A DNA stretch of 40,878 bases from Leptothoe spongobia TAU-MAC 1115. GTDB taxonomy: Bacteria > Cyanobacteriota > Cyanobacteriia > Phormidesmidales > Phormidesmidaceae. The stretch lies in the NCBI RefSeq assembly GCF_018739885.1, contig NZ_JADOES010000048.1, forward strand, positions 1 to 40,878, given 5' to 3'. This document shows positions 1 through 7,015 of this stretch, one piece after another. The translations under genes and the position numbers were made by a program. The notes under the pieces were generated by a model. It did no database searches. It worked only from the letters and a program-made list of their open reading frames with translations, and was not told the DNA's origin. Numbering within the stretch: position 1 is the first letter of the stretch; every line of letters starts with the position of its first letter.

Positions 1-1
1 G

Positions 2-97
2 GACGTGGAATATCCCGTTACACTACAGCAGGGTTACTTCATCCACCATCTAGCAACACATTCGTTCACGGGTATTGGCTTTAAGTTGATACCCTAA
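2..97 (+). CDS. C-terminal end of a gene cut by the window edge
   Basis: Reading from base 2 gives 31 codons ending in TAA at 95-97. The composition is protein-like (…LQQGYFIHHLATHSFTGIGFKLIP), with mixed hydrophobic and aromatic residues. The next gene converges on it from 108, leaving 10 bases between them, which fits two real convergent ends. The start lies outside the window and no family could be recognised from so short a tail. It could also be a chance open frame. Confidence 0.35.
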   Translation, partial: DVEYPVTLQQGYFIHHLATHSFTGIGFKLIP

Positions 98-107
98 CAA
101 CAGTTAG

Positions 108-509
108 CTATATCCTCCTTGGTGTGGTCAGTTTTGTCATAACTGTAAAGACAACTGAACAAAGGAAGCTGAACTGAGCAATGGTCCAGAAAAAATCTGG
201 AGGATTTTTATATAAACCGAAGACTGCATAGGTGCCGGGGGCATCAGAGACATCTGGAAAGAAGATAAATGCGATCGCTATGGCAGCATGGCTTAAGCAT
301 GAATACAAGAGTGTTACTTTTTTCAGACTTGTTCGTTGTCTGATCAGACTGCCATGGATGATGTAGTGAATAATGAGGATTGGAAAAATAATAATTCCAA
401 ATAAAAATCTATACCATCCTATGTTGAACACATAGCTTGCAAGGCACAGGATGATGGAGATAAGATTGGCAATGCATAGGATGATGAGAATAATATAGCT
501 TTTAGACAT
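108..509 (-). CDS. Small four-helix membrane protein, function unknown
   Basis: This 133-residue protein is almost entirely hydrophobic. Membrane segments are visible at about residues 5-27, 34-53, 66-85 and 108-127, with a basic loop between helices 2 and 3 and a basic C-terminus (TTPRR). No catalytic motif is visible, and the four-helix layout alone does not identify a family. The ATG at 507-509 is preceded by a strong ribosome site (GAGGAG about 8 bases upstream), which supports this start. The gene stands alone, converging on the partial gene at the left edge. It is probably an inner or thylakoid membrane protein. Confidence 0.7.
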   Translation of the reverse strand: MSKSYIILIILCIANLISIILCLASYVFNIGWYRFLFGIIIFPILIIHYIIHGSLIRQRTSLKKVTLLYSCLSHAAIAIAFIFFPDVSDAPGTYAVFGLYKNPPDFFWTIAQFSFLCSVVFTVMTKLTTPRRI

Positions 510-691
510 AATATTCTCCTCTTAAATATCGGCTTAGGCTAAGAAGCTTGTCTCATTATCTATTAGATTGTCTATATCCGGGTATGTCTAACTTGTTTAG
601 AGGTGAGATATACAGATATAGACAGCAGTCTTAGAGCCTTAGTCACTGAATCAAACTTGAAACAAGCGATCGCAGACTAACATAGGCCATG

Positions 692-720
692 CACACCGAC
701 TGCCAAGAGGTCTCGGTGTG
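692..720. repeat. Inverted repeat, 8-bp arms
   Basis: CACACCGA at 692-699 pairs perfectly with TCGGTGTG at 713-720 across a 13-base loop. A run of six T follows at about 730 on the plus strand, so it could act as a weak terminator. No plus-strand gene ends just upstream, so the role is unclear. Confidence 0.5.
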
Positions 721-723
721 ATG

Positions 724-909
724 CTAAAGTTTTTTGCGGCGGGTGATGGGTAACGTTGGCTTGCTTAGTGAAAACCTTAGTTCAGTTTCTGCTTCAGATT
801 CCTCTGCTACTGTGGTTGCTATGGTCGTCATTTTAGGCACTTTTGCTTCCACCCAATCAATGCGGGGGTTCAAGCATAATTGATATTGAGTATTTCTAGA
901 ATCATTGAT
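724..909 (-). pseudogene. Coding-like remnant without a start codon
   Basis: The minus strand reads about 62 codons from 909 to a TAG at 724-726, bounded upstream by TAA at 910-912. The translation looks like real protein (…QLCLNPRIDWVEAKVPKMTT… ending TLPITRRKKL). There is no ATG near the 5' end; the first in-frame ATG leaves only about 35 residues. It is either a decayed gene tail or a small gene with an unusual start. No family was recognised. Confidence 0.3.
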
Positions 910-1045
910 TTACAATGCTTATAGCTACCAAAATAGGTATGTTCCAGCTTGTATGAAGGGGAAAGCCGGTTTGGCGGATGAAGTTAGAGGTGAGGACATA
1001 TATCCTGGTGATTAGTTGTGTGCCAACCGTCTTGAAAGGTGAACT

Positions 1046-1951
1046 ATGAAAACGTTACTGCACCTATCTGGTTTATTGAGCCTGGGTTTGTTGGGGGCTG
1101 GTCTGTTGGGCATCGCTTCATCGGCAAGTGCTCAGACGACTCTACGGGTGAATCACGATACATCGTCGTTTGAGAATGTGGAGCTGTCGACGGGGGATGT
1201 GGGTGTACGCGTGAGCTATATCCATTATGGTGATGTCGAGGAAGATGATGAGAATAATTTAAGCTATCAGCTAATTTATCAAGATGAAGAGTACAACGTA
1301 GTGGATACGTTTGCTTGGATTTTTGCTGAGTTTGAGTTGCTGGACCTAGATAGTGACGGGACTGACGAGGTGATCGTCCGTAACTATTCGGGTGGCGCAC
1401 ATTGTTGTACGAATACTACGATTCATCGCTGGACTGAGGATGGGTTTGCTGCGGTGGAGACTGGCTTTTTGGATGGGTTAGGTGGAGATTTGGTCGATCT
1501 CAATGAGGATGGCTATATGGAAATAGCGATACCCCATCAGGCTTTTTTGTATCGGTTTGGCAGCTATGCGGAGTCGTTCCCGCCGGTTACGTTTTCAACG
1601 TATCGCGATGGTGAGTTGGTGGAGACTACCCATGAGTTTCCAGAGCAGATTCGGGAGCAGGCGGAGAGCATGAAGGAGATTTTTCTGCAGGTGCGTGAAG
1701 AGGAAGACTATGTGTCTAATAGTTTGCTAGCGAGCTATGTGGCGCAACAGGCTGTGCTAAATGAGGATTTTGAGGCGGCCTGGGAGTTTATGGTAGATAA
1801 CCATCGTCGGGAGGACCCATGGGGGTTGGAGATTTATGAGGAGGGGGAACAGGTGGGTGTACATAAGGATTTCCCGACGGCGTTGCGGGTGTTTTTGATG
1901 GAGACGGGGTATTTGGGTGAGGATGGATTGCCGGTGGGCGATCGTACGTGA
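1046..1951 (+). CDS. Exported protein with two Ca-binding-like DxDxDG loops
   Basis: This 301-residue protein begins with a typical signal peptide: a hydrophobic stretch at residues 4-24 and a likely signal peptidase I site ASA|Q at 29/30. Two aspartate-rich loops of the FG-GAP/EF-hand type are visible, DLDSDGTDEV at 100-109 and DLNEDGYME at 151-159, each followed by a short beta strand. A GGAHCCT segment sits between them. The family resembles exported cyanobacterial proteins of unknown function carrying FG-GAP-like calcium loops. The start has an AAAGGTG ribosome site about 6 bases upstream. The protein is probably periplasmic or extracellular and may bind calcium. Its enzymatic role, if any, cannot be inferred. 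It is not obviously linked to the FGE gene that follows. Confidence 0.75.
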   Translation: MKTLLHLSGLLSLGLLGAGLLGIASSASAQTTLRVNHDTSSFENVELSTGDVGVRVSYIHYGDVEEDDENNLSYQLIYQDEEYNVVDTFAWIFAEFELLDLDSDGTDEVIVRNYSGGAHCCTNTTIHRWTEDGFAAVETGFLDGLGGDLVDLNEDGYMEIAIPHQAFLYRFGSYAESFPPVTFSTYRDGELVETTHEFPEQIREQAESMKEIFLQVREEEDYVSNSLLASYVAQQAVLNEDFEAAWEFMVDNHRREDPWGLEIYEEGEQVGVHKDFPTALRVFLMETGYLGEDGLPVGDRT

Positions 1952-2012
1952 AACGTTGGCTAATTTCTTTTCTTATCATAGGTACCTGATGGCCTAAGGT
2001 AGGCACGAGGCA

Positions 2013-2034
2013 GGGTGGGCACAAGGCACCACCC
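2013..2034. repeat. REP-like inverted repeat downstream of the exported-protein gene
   Basis: GGGTGG at 2013-2018 pairs with CCACCC at 2029-2034 around GCACAAGGCA. A related GGCACGAGGC sits just before it, so the GGCAC(A/G)AGGC core occurs twice. Cyanobacterial intergenic regions often carry such G/C-rich interspersed palindromes. It lies about 60 bases after the stop and could stabilise the mRNA end. Confidence 0.4.
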
Positions 2035-2108
2035 CTACGAGATTGTCTATTCGCATGTAGAAGATTGCGCCATAATTGTGGAGTTATCTCTATAGGAATC
2101 GTAATCCT

Positions 2109-2921
2109 GTGGCAGCTTCCTCTGGTAATCTGACGATTCATCGCTATAAGCGCTCTAACCAGGGTTTTGTGGAAGACCTGGGCAATGGGGTGGCGCTGAC
2201 GCTGATGCTGGTTCCTGGGGGGGAGTTTTGGATGGGGGCTGCAGAGGATGAGCCTGATAGTCAGGACTCGGAGCGTCCTCGGCATTTGGTGCAGATGTCA
2301 CGGTTTCTGATGGGGCGATATCCGGTTACCCAGGCGCAATGGAAAGCCGTGACTGGCCTGGAAAAAGAAGAGATTGACTTAAATCCTGACCCATCCAGGT
2401 TTAAAGGAGATCATCGACCGGTGGAGCAAGTGTCCTGGTTTGAGGCGGTAGAGTTTTGTCAGCGGCTATCGGCCCAGACCAGTCGAGAGTATGGATTACC
2501 CAGTGAGGCAGAGTGGGAATATGCCTGTCGAGCAGGTGCTGAGACGCCCTACCATTTTGGAGAGAAGATTACGACCGAAATCGTTAACTATTACGACAAT
2601 GATTCAAAGAGAGAATATCGAGGAGAGACTACACCCGTAAATTACTTTGGTGTTGCCAATGCCTTGGGGCTGTGTGATATGCATGGCAATGTAGATGAAT
2701 GGTGTCAAGATCACTGGCATGAAAATTATAAAGAAGCACCCACTCATGGAATTGCCTGGCTAACGTCCAACCAAAACACTATAAGGATTCTACGCGGCGG
2801 TTCCTGGTACACCGAACCGAGGGCCTGTCGGTCCGCCGCTCGCTATAATTCTTCGCCCGATAACCGCAGCTACAATTTCGGTTTTCGAGTAGTCTGTCGT
2901 GCTCCAGGGACGCTGCCGTAA
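2109..2921 (+). CDS. FGE/SUMF1-fold protein (formylglycine-generating-enzyme-like), possible variable protein
   Basis: This is a single FGE-sulfatase (C-type-lectin-like) domain. Its landmarks are LVPGGEFWMG near the start, a Y-P-V-T-Q-A-Q-W motif, PVEQVSWFEAVEFC, LPSEAEWEYACRAG, LCDMHGNVDEWCQD and a terminal RGGSW…CRSAAR…GFRVVC. The GTG at 2109 is preferred, with AGGA about 12 bases upstream; a TTG at 2076 is possible and would add 11 residues. The two copper-binding cysteines that genuine FGE enzymes carry after RGGS are absent, so sulfatase maturation is unlikely and ligand binding is more plausible. The 3' end looks like a retroelement-diversified repeat (see the entry at 2795). Closely related domains occur at 8989-9730 and 10643-11473, tying this gene to the operon downstream. 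Confidence 0.8.
   Translation: MAASSGNLTIHRYKRSNQGFVEDLGNGVALTLMLVPGGEFWMGAAEDEPDSQDSERPRHLVQMSRFLMGRYPVTQAQWKAVTGLEKEEIDLNPDPSRFKGDHRPVEQVSWFEAVEFCQRLSAQTSREYGLPSEAEWEYACRAGAETPYHFGEKITTEIVNYYDNDSKREYRGETTPVNYFGVANALGLCDMHGNVDEWCQDHWHENYKEAPTHGIAWLTSNQNTIRILRGGSWYTEPRACRSAARYNSSPDNRSYNFGFRVVCRAPGTLP
2795..2921 (+). other. Candidate variable repeat (DGR-like) at the 3' end of the FGE gene
   Basis: The last about 42 codons keep a fixed framework (GGSW, CRSA, PDNR, GFRVVCRAP). The intervening codons are TAC, ACC, GCC, AGC, TAC and TTC. Each could arise from AAC or ATC by changing adenines only, as in diversity-generating retroelements, whose targets are commonly this same fold. A hairpin lies just downstream (2953-2969), as described for DGR target sites. 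No template repeat or reverse transcriptase lies in this window, so this is an inference from pattern only. Confidence 0.4.
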
Positions 2922-2952
2922 CCCTGCATCCCCGTCTTACTCTTAGCTTCCA

Positions 2953-2988
2953 GACTCCGACTGGGAGTCCCCCCGGCGGCTCTGCCGC
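2953..2988. terminator. Two small hairpins between convergent genes
   Basis: GACTCC (2953-2958) pairs with GGAGTC (2964-2969) across a 5-base loop. GCGGC (2976-2980) pairs with GCCGC (2984-2988) across TCT. They lie between the stop of the FGE gene (2921) and the end of the minus-strand gene (3003). They could be a bidirectional terminator, or the first could be the structure that follows DGR variable repeats. No strong T run follows either hairpin. Confidence 0.4.
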
Positions 2989-3002
2989 TTATTCTGGGCT
3001 AT

Positions 3003-3557
3003 TCAGTGTCCTTTTGCCAGGTCGGCATAGTCCGCAATTCTCACTCCTAAGACAATCAACAAAACTGCCTCAATGACAGAGAGAATGACAGTAAAGACAG
3101 AAACGTTTGAGGCCAGAATCCAGAAAACTATCAAGGCCATCAGTCCTGAAATCACAAATGTCACCTGATCGATAAAGAGCTGGGTATACTTCCGACGTTT
3201 ACGGCGGGAATCATCACGGTGGGCCGTTTCCCAGCCAAACAGATATTTTTCATCAGCGGAGCCGCCGATCAGGGCAGCAACACGCTTTTCCAGGTCGTAG
3301 CGTATATAGCGACCAATAGCAGAAATTTTTTCGTCGTTGATCAGGTAGGTCCAGCCCATGACTAGACAGACCCAGGGAATCACCAGGAAGGCGCTGTAGC
3401 CGTTGGCATTGGTGAGGGCAAAGGAGGCGATGGCCCCAAAAATCCCCAGGGTGACGTACAGCAGGTTATCGCGGAAGCCGATGCGCATGCTTTGCTCTGC
3501 TTTGAGGACGCGGTACTCCTCCATGAGGATTTCTAGGGTTTTTTCGGTGCGGTCCAT
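3003..3557 (-). CDS. Four-helix membrane protein with long cytosolic loop, function unknown
   Basis: This 184-residue protein begins with a charged amphipathic helix (residues 1-28). Two membrane hairpins follow: helices at about 30-48 and 54-74, then an approximately 55-residue basic loop containing DSRRKRRK (116-123), then helices at 131-149 and 153-174. The layout of two hairpins around a basic cytosolic loop suggests a small membrane effector or sensor, but no family signature was recognised. It is divergent from the VMAP operon, sharing the 309-base region 3558-3866, and convergent with the FGE gene. Its position inside the conflict-system neighbourhood makes a functional link possible but unproven. 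Confidence 0.65.
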   Translation of the reverse strand: MDRTEKTLEILMEEYRVLKAEQSMRIGFRDNLLYVTLGIFGAIASFALTNANGYSAFLVIPWVCLVMGWTYLINDEKISAIGRYIRYDLEKRVAALIGGSADEKYLFGWETAHRDDSRRKRRKYTQLFIDQVTFVISGLMALIVFWILASNVSVFTVILSVIEAVLLIVLGVRIADYADLAKGH

Positions 3558-3866
3558 GGTCTTGTTGTAGTTTGGAGACGGTAAGGTGCATCAGATTAAT
3601 TGTGTCGATTCATTGTGAAAGTGGGACGATTCGACGGAAAATTTCCAGAATCTAGGCAAAGTGCATTGTATCGACCAAAATAGATACGACTTAGATTTTG
3701 CGCAGTCAACTGGGTGAGGCTGCACCATTGATCAAGTATGGATTAAGCTCCGTTTGACTTGCTTGTTAGGTCCCCAAACCCCCAATTCTGGGGGCTTTGA
3801 AGTTGATTTAAGGTATTCTATTTTTACAAGGATTAACGTCGTCACTTATTTGTTTGTGGTTCAGCA
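3558..3866. promoter_or_regulatory. Divergent intergenic region upstream of the VMAP operon
   Basis: These 309 bases must hold the promoter of the minus-strand membrane gene and that of the VMAP operon. A perfect inverted repeat, CCCCC at 3779-3783 and GGGGG at 3790-3794 around AATTCT, sits about 75 bases before the VMAP start. It could be an operator, or part of an interspersed repeat, since ATTCTGGGGG recurs near 40785. No convincing sigma-70 box pair was found. Confidence 0.4.
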
Positions 3867-5810
3867 ATGCCCCATCTGCGTGCAGTTATTCTGACAGCGA
3901 TATCTACTGAATTTAAGGCTGTCAGGGCATTACTAACGAATAGCCAGCGGGTGAAACATCCAGAAGGCAATATTTATGAACAGGGAACGTTTACAGCCAA
4001 CCAGCGAACCTGGGCTATTGGCATTGCCGAAATAGGGAAAGGGGATCCGACTGCCGCATCTCAAACTGAACGAGCGATTACCTTCTTTAAGCCCCATGTT
4101 ATCTTGTTTGTCGGTGTGGCCGGTGGCATGAAGGATGTAAAACTAGGCGATGTCGTAGCCTCCACAAAAATCTATGGCTATGAATCAGGAAAAGCGGCTG
4201 AAACGTTTAAAACTAGACCTGAAATCGGTCTTAGTTCATTTGCCTTAGAGGAAGAAGCCAAAGCTGAAGTTCGTAGTGATGCGCAAGCCTGGCTCAAAAG
4301 ATTGGCCAATACTCCAGATGTGGTGCCTAGGGCCTGGGTTGGTCCGATTGCTGCTGGGGAAAAGGTCATATCTTCGAAGAAATCCAGTGTTTATCGGTTC
4401 CTAAAAGCAGAATATAGTGATTCGCTAGCCGTAGAGATGGAAGGCTATGGCTTTTTGCAGACGGTACAAAAACGTCAGCAGCCTGTTTCTGCCATGGTGG
4501 TGCGGGGGATTTCGGACCTGATCGATGGCAAAAACGATGATCCGAACCAGCCACCGGAGGACGTACGTCAGGCAACCGCATCCCACCATGCCAGCGCCTT
4601 TGCCTTTCAGATTTTGGCAAACTTTGAGCCGAATGTAGGGCTGTTAGGGAGTCAGACGCCCACTTATCAGGTAGCTGCTGATAGTTGGGAGCAGGTGTTT
4701 TCTTCCTTCTCGGATTCAGATGTGCCGAGGGTTGCTCCCCTCTGTCGCCAGATCTTTGAGGAGGTGTTGACGGCTGAAAAAGTAGCGTTTGCCTATCCAG
4801 AATTTGCCCAGCTAGAAACGGTGCAAGGGTTAAAGCAGCTATTGACCAGGGCAGACGATCTGAGTCTGGCGGTTACCTGGATAGGGCGAGTGATAGAGGA
4901 GTTCAAATATCCGTCAGATGGGGCTGAAGTGCGACCGGTACCCGCCAAGTTGCAAGCCTGGTACGATGACCATCGGCCAGTAGAACCAGAACCAGAGCCC
5001 CAAGAAAAGTCTCCTGGCTATCTCCTCGTAACCCTGGAACCGAAGGATGATGAAGACACCGTGGCAATCCGTGCAGAGTTTGACGATGGGACAGGTCATG
5101 TAACAACAGATTTGCTACCACCAGATGCACAATGTTCTCTGGATGATCCGAACGATACATTATCAAAGCATTTATCAGTTGCGGTGGGTAAAGCAAAAGG
5201 GGTTAAAACCATTGAGTTTTTTCTGTCGTGGCGGCATTTTGATCGACCGGTGCATGAGTGGAAGGTGAAGGCGGGGTTGGGAAAGCCAAAAGAACTGAAG
5301 CAATTTCGGAATACGGTGGTGCGATCGCTAGATCGACTCATTCTCGAAGACTTTTCAGACGAATGGCTAGAATGCTTACAAAACAAGCTAATTCGGTTAC
5401 GCAAATGCTGTGATCAAGAATTACTAACCCTCAGCCATCCTGTGACAGACCTGGATTTTGAGGCCTTGGCAGAGGATTTGCCAGAAGGGTGTGATACGCT
5501 CATCCTCAAACTGCTGACAGCATTACCGGATGACCATGAGGATTTGGAGCAGCTAATGGCAACGGTGCTATGGTCGGGCATTCCCCTTTGGTTTTGGTCC
5601 TATGGGGCTCCGGCGGATACTACAAAGCTGTTAGATCACATTGATACCCTACTACGAGCATCCTACTTGAAAGATTCCGCAACATTTGCTGAGGTTATTC
5701 GAAAGGAACGGACTCGCCTACCTGATTTGGGCTTATTATGCGATTGTCCGCATCGACTGCCGGTCTTAGTGGATTGGAAAAATGGTCGTTTGCGTCAGCC
5801 TACTGCTTAG
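3867..5810 (+). CDS. Nucleoside-phosphorylase-like effector fused to VMAP C-terminal domain
   Basis: This is a 647-residue fusion. Residues 4-255 form a PNP_UDP-type fold related to MTA/SAH nucleosidases: the glycine motif FVGVAGGMKDVKLGDVV (81-97), the ribose-binding VEMEG (189-193) and the catalytic-aspartate segment RGISDLIDG (213-221). Residues 260-345 are a helical adaptor that resembles an effector-associated domain. After a proline/glutamate-rich linker (370-382), residues 385-645 resemble the VMAP-C (vWA-MoxR-associated protein) module, including LSWRHFDRPVHEWK and a late IPLWFWSYGAP segment. Known PNP-family immune effectors cleave adenine nucleotides, so this is the likely toxic output. 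The MoxR gene follows after 8 bases, so the two are almost certainly co-transcribed. The active-site residues look intact. The ATG at 3867 lacks a clear ribosome site. Confidence 0.8.
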   Translation: MPHLRAVILTAISTEFKAVRALLTNSQRVKHPEGNIYEQGTFTANQRTWAIGIAEIGKGDPTAASQTERAITFFKPHVILFVGVAGGMKDVKLGDVVASTKIYGYESGKAAETFKTRPEIGLSSFALEEEAKAEVRSDAQAWLKRLANTPDVVPRAWVGPIAAGEKVISSKKSSVYRFLKAEYSDSLAVEMEGYGFLQTVQKRQQPVSAMVVRGISDLIDGKNDDPNQPPEDVRQATASHHASAFAFQILANFEPNVGLLGSQTPTYQVAADSWEQVFSSFSDSDVPRVAPLCRQIFEEVLTAEKVAFAYPEFAQLETVQGLKQLLTRADDLSLAVTWIGRVIEEFKYPSDGAEVRPVPAKLQAWYDDHRPVEPEPEPQEKSPGYLLVTLEPKDDEDTVAIRAEFDDGTGHVTTDLLPPDAQCSLDDPNDTLSKHLSVAVGKAKGVKTIEFFLSWRHFDRPVHEWKVKAGLGKPKELKQFRNTVVRSLDRLILEDFSDEWLECLQNKLIRLRKCCDQELLTLSHPVTDLDFEALAEDLPEGCDTLILKLLTALPDDHEDLEQLMATVLWSGIPLWFWSYGAPADTTKLLDHIDTLLRASYLKDSATFAEVIRKERTRLPDLGLLCDCPHRLPVLVDWKNGRLRQPTA

Positions 5811-5818
5811 AGAAGTCT

Positions 5819-7015
5819 ATGTCTGACTGGAAATTTTTTACAGGTGGTCTCAATCGTGATGGGCGGCCCCAGCAACATCCGCTGCAGTCGATCACTGAGC
5901 GACCTGCCTGGCGACAGTTTATGTCCACAGCAGACTTTGATCAGGACTGGCGAGAGGCGAGTGAGCAGCGTTGGACGGAGCTACGGAGTGAGCGACGGTT
6001 AGATACTCGGTCTCGGGAACGGGGACAGAGCTTTCGGATCCGGCAGGCAGGCAGCACGGGCCAATCAGAGATTCTGACGGCGGTCAACTCAGCACTGGCC
6101 CTGCGTCGTCCTTTATTGATTACGGGCAATCCGGGGTCGGGGAAAACGTCGTTGGCCTATGCCATTGCCTATGAGTTGCAGTTGGGTCCGGTGCTGCTAT
6201 GGCCGATTACGACTCGGTCCACACTGTCGGATGCGCTGTATCGGTATGATGCGATCGCACGTTTGCAAGATACCCAATTTGATAAATCAGAACTAGAGCT
6301 GCAGATCCTGCTGGCTAAAGCCGAAGATGAGGATTATGACCGAGCCAAAATCGATCAGCTCAAGCAGGGGCGCAGTTTGGGCGACTACATTCAGCTTGGT
6401 CCTGTAGGTACAGCATTTTTACCCTCCCATCTACCCCGTGTGTTGCTGATCGACGAGGTGGATAAAAGCGACCTGAATTTGCCTAACGATTTGCTCAACT
6501 TGTTTGAAGAAGGTACCTACGAAATTCCTGAGCTGGTGCGGCAAAAAAGCGCTGCGACCGTGTCAGTGCGAACAGCCGATGACCAACTGCCAGCGAATAT
6601 TGCGCAAGGTAAGGTCACCTGCTACGAATTTCCCCTGGTGATTATGACCAGCAATGGCGAGAGAGACTTTCCTCCAGCGTTTTTGCGCCGTTGTTTACGC
6701 ATTACAATGCCCGATCCGGCAGATAGTACGGTTTTGGAAAATATAGTGGGAGCCCACTTTCAGCGAGAAGCGAGTGATACTAGTTGGGAAGAGGTAAAAC
6801 AGAAAGTCGATCCGCTGATTGTGGAGTTTGCCCAGAAGCTACAAAGCAAAAAGTCTTCTCTAGCAACAGATCAGTTGTTGAATTTGGTTTACATGGTGCG
6901 TCAGTCTCAGCTGAGTGTCAGTGAGAGTCATGATGGGCAGGCAAAAGCTGACGAGTTGAAAGCCTTGGAAGATATTTTGCTACGCCGTTTGACTAGTGAT
7001 GCAGGGGGCAAATGA
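5819..7015 (+). CDS. MoxR-type AAA+ ATPase of the VMAP ternary system
   Basis: This 398-residue AAA+ protein has Walker A GNPGSGKT at 103-110, Walker B VLLIDEVDKSD at 208-218, and a sensor-1/arginine-finger segment TSNGERDFPPAFLRR at 277-291. A C-terminal helical lid follows (about 300-390). Residues 1-85 are an N-terminal extension ending in an arginine-rich helix. MoxR ATPases work with vWA partners as chaperones that remodel or activate other proteins, and that partner is the next gene. The ATG at 5819 lies 8 bases after the VMAP stop and is preferred over an upstream in-frame ATG at 5738 that would lie inside the VMAP gene. The stop overlaps the next start by 4 bases (ATGA), indicating translational coupling. 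Confidence 0.85.
   Translation: MSDWKFFTGGLNRDGRPQQHPLQSITERPAWRQFMSTADFDQDWREASEQRWTELRSERRLDTRSRERGQSFRIRQAGSTGQSEILTAVNSALALRRPLLITGNPGSGKTSLAYAIAYELQLGPVLLWPITTRSTLSDALYRYDAIARLQDTQFDKSELELQILLAKAEDEDYDRAKIDQLKQGRSLGDYIQLGPVGTAFLPSHLPRVLLIDEVDKSDLNLPNDLLNLFEEGTYEIPELVRQKSAATVSVRTADDQLPANIAQGKVTCYEFPLVIMTSNGERDFPPAFLRRCLRITMPDPADSTVLENIVGAHFQREASDTSWEEVKQKVDPLIVEFAQKLQSKKSSLATDQLLNLVYMVRQSQLSVSESHDGQAKADELKALEDILLRRLTSDAGGK

Larger units (their letters stand above)
510..1045. other. Intergenic region with hairpin and a coding-like scrap
   Basis: This 536-base stretch separates two divergent genes and should hold both promoters, although no clear -35/-10 pair could be assigned. It contains a HIP1 octamer at 665-672, a hairpin at 692-720 and a start-less coding-like stretch at 724-909 on the minus strand. 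Nothing else was recognised. Confidence 0.5.

Noticed and set aside
5738..5818. Upstream start for the MoxR gene
   Set aside because: It lies inside the VMAP coding sequence; the ATG at 5819, 8 bases after the VMAP stop, fits better.
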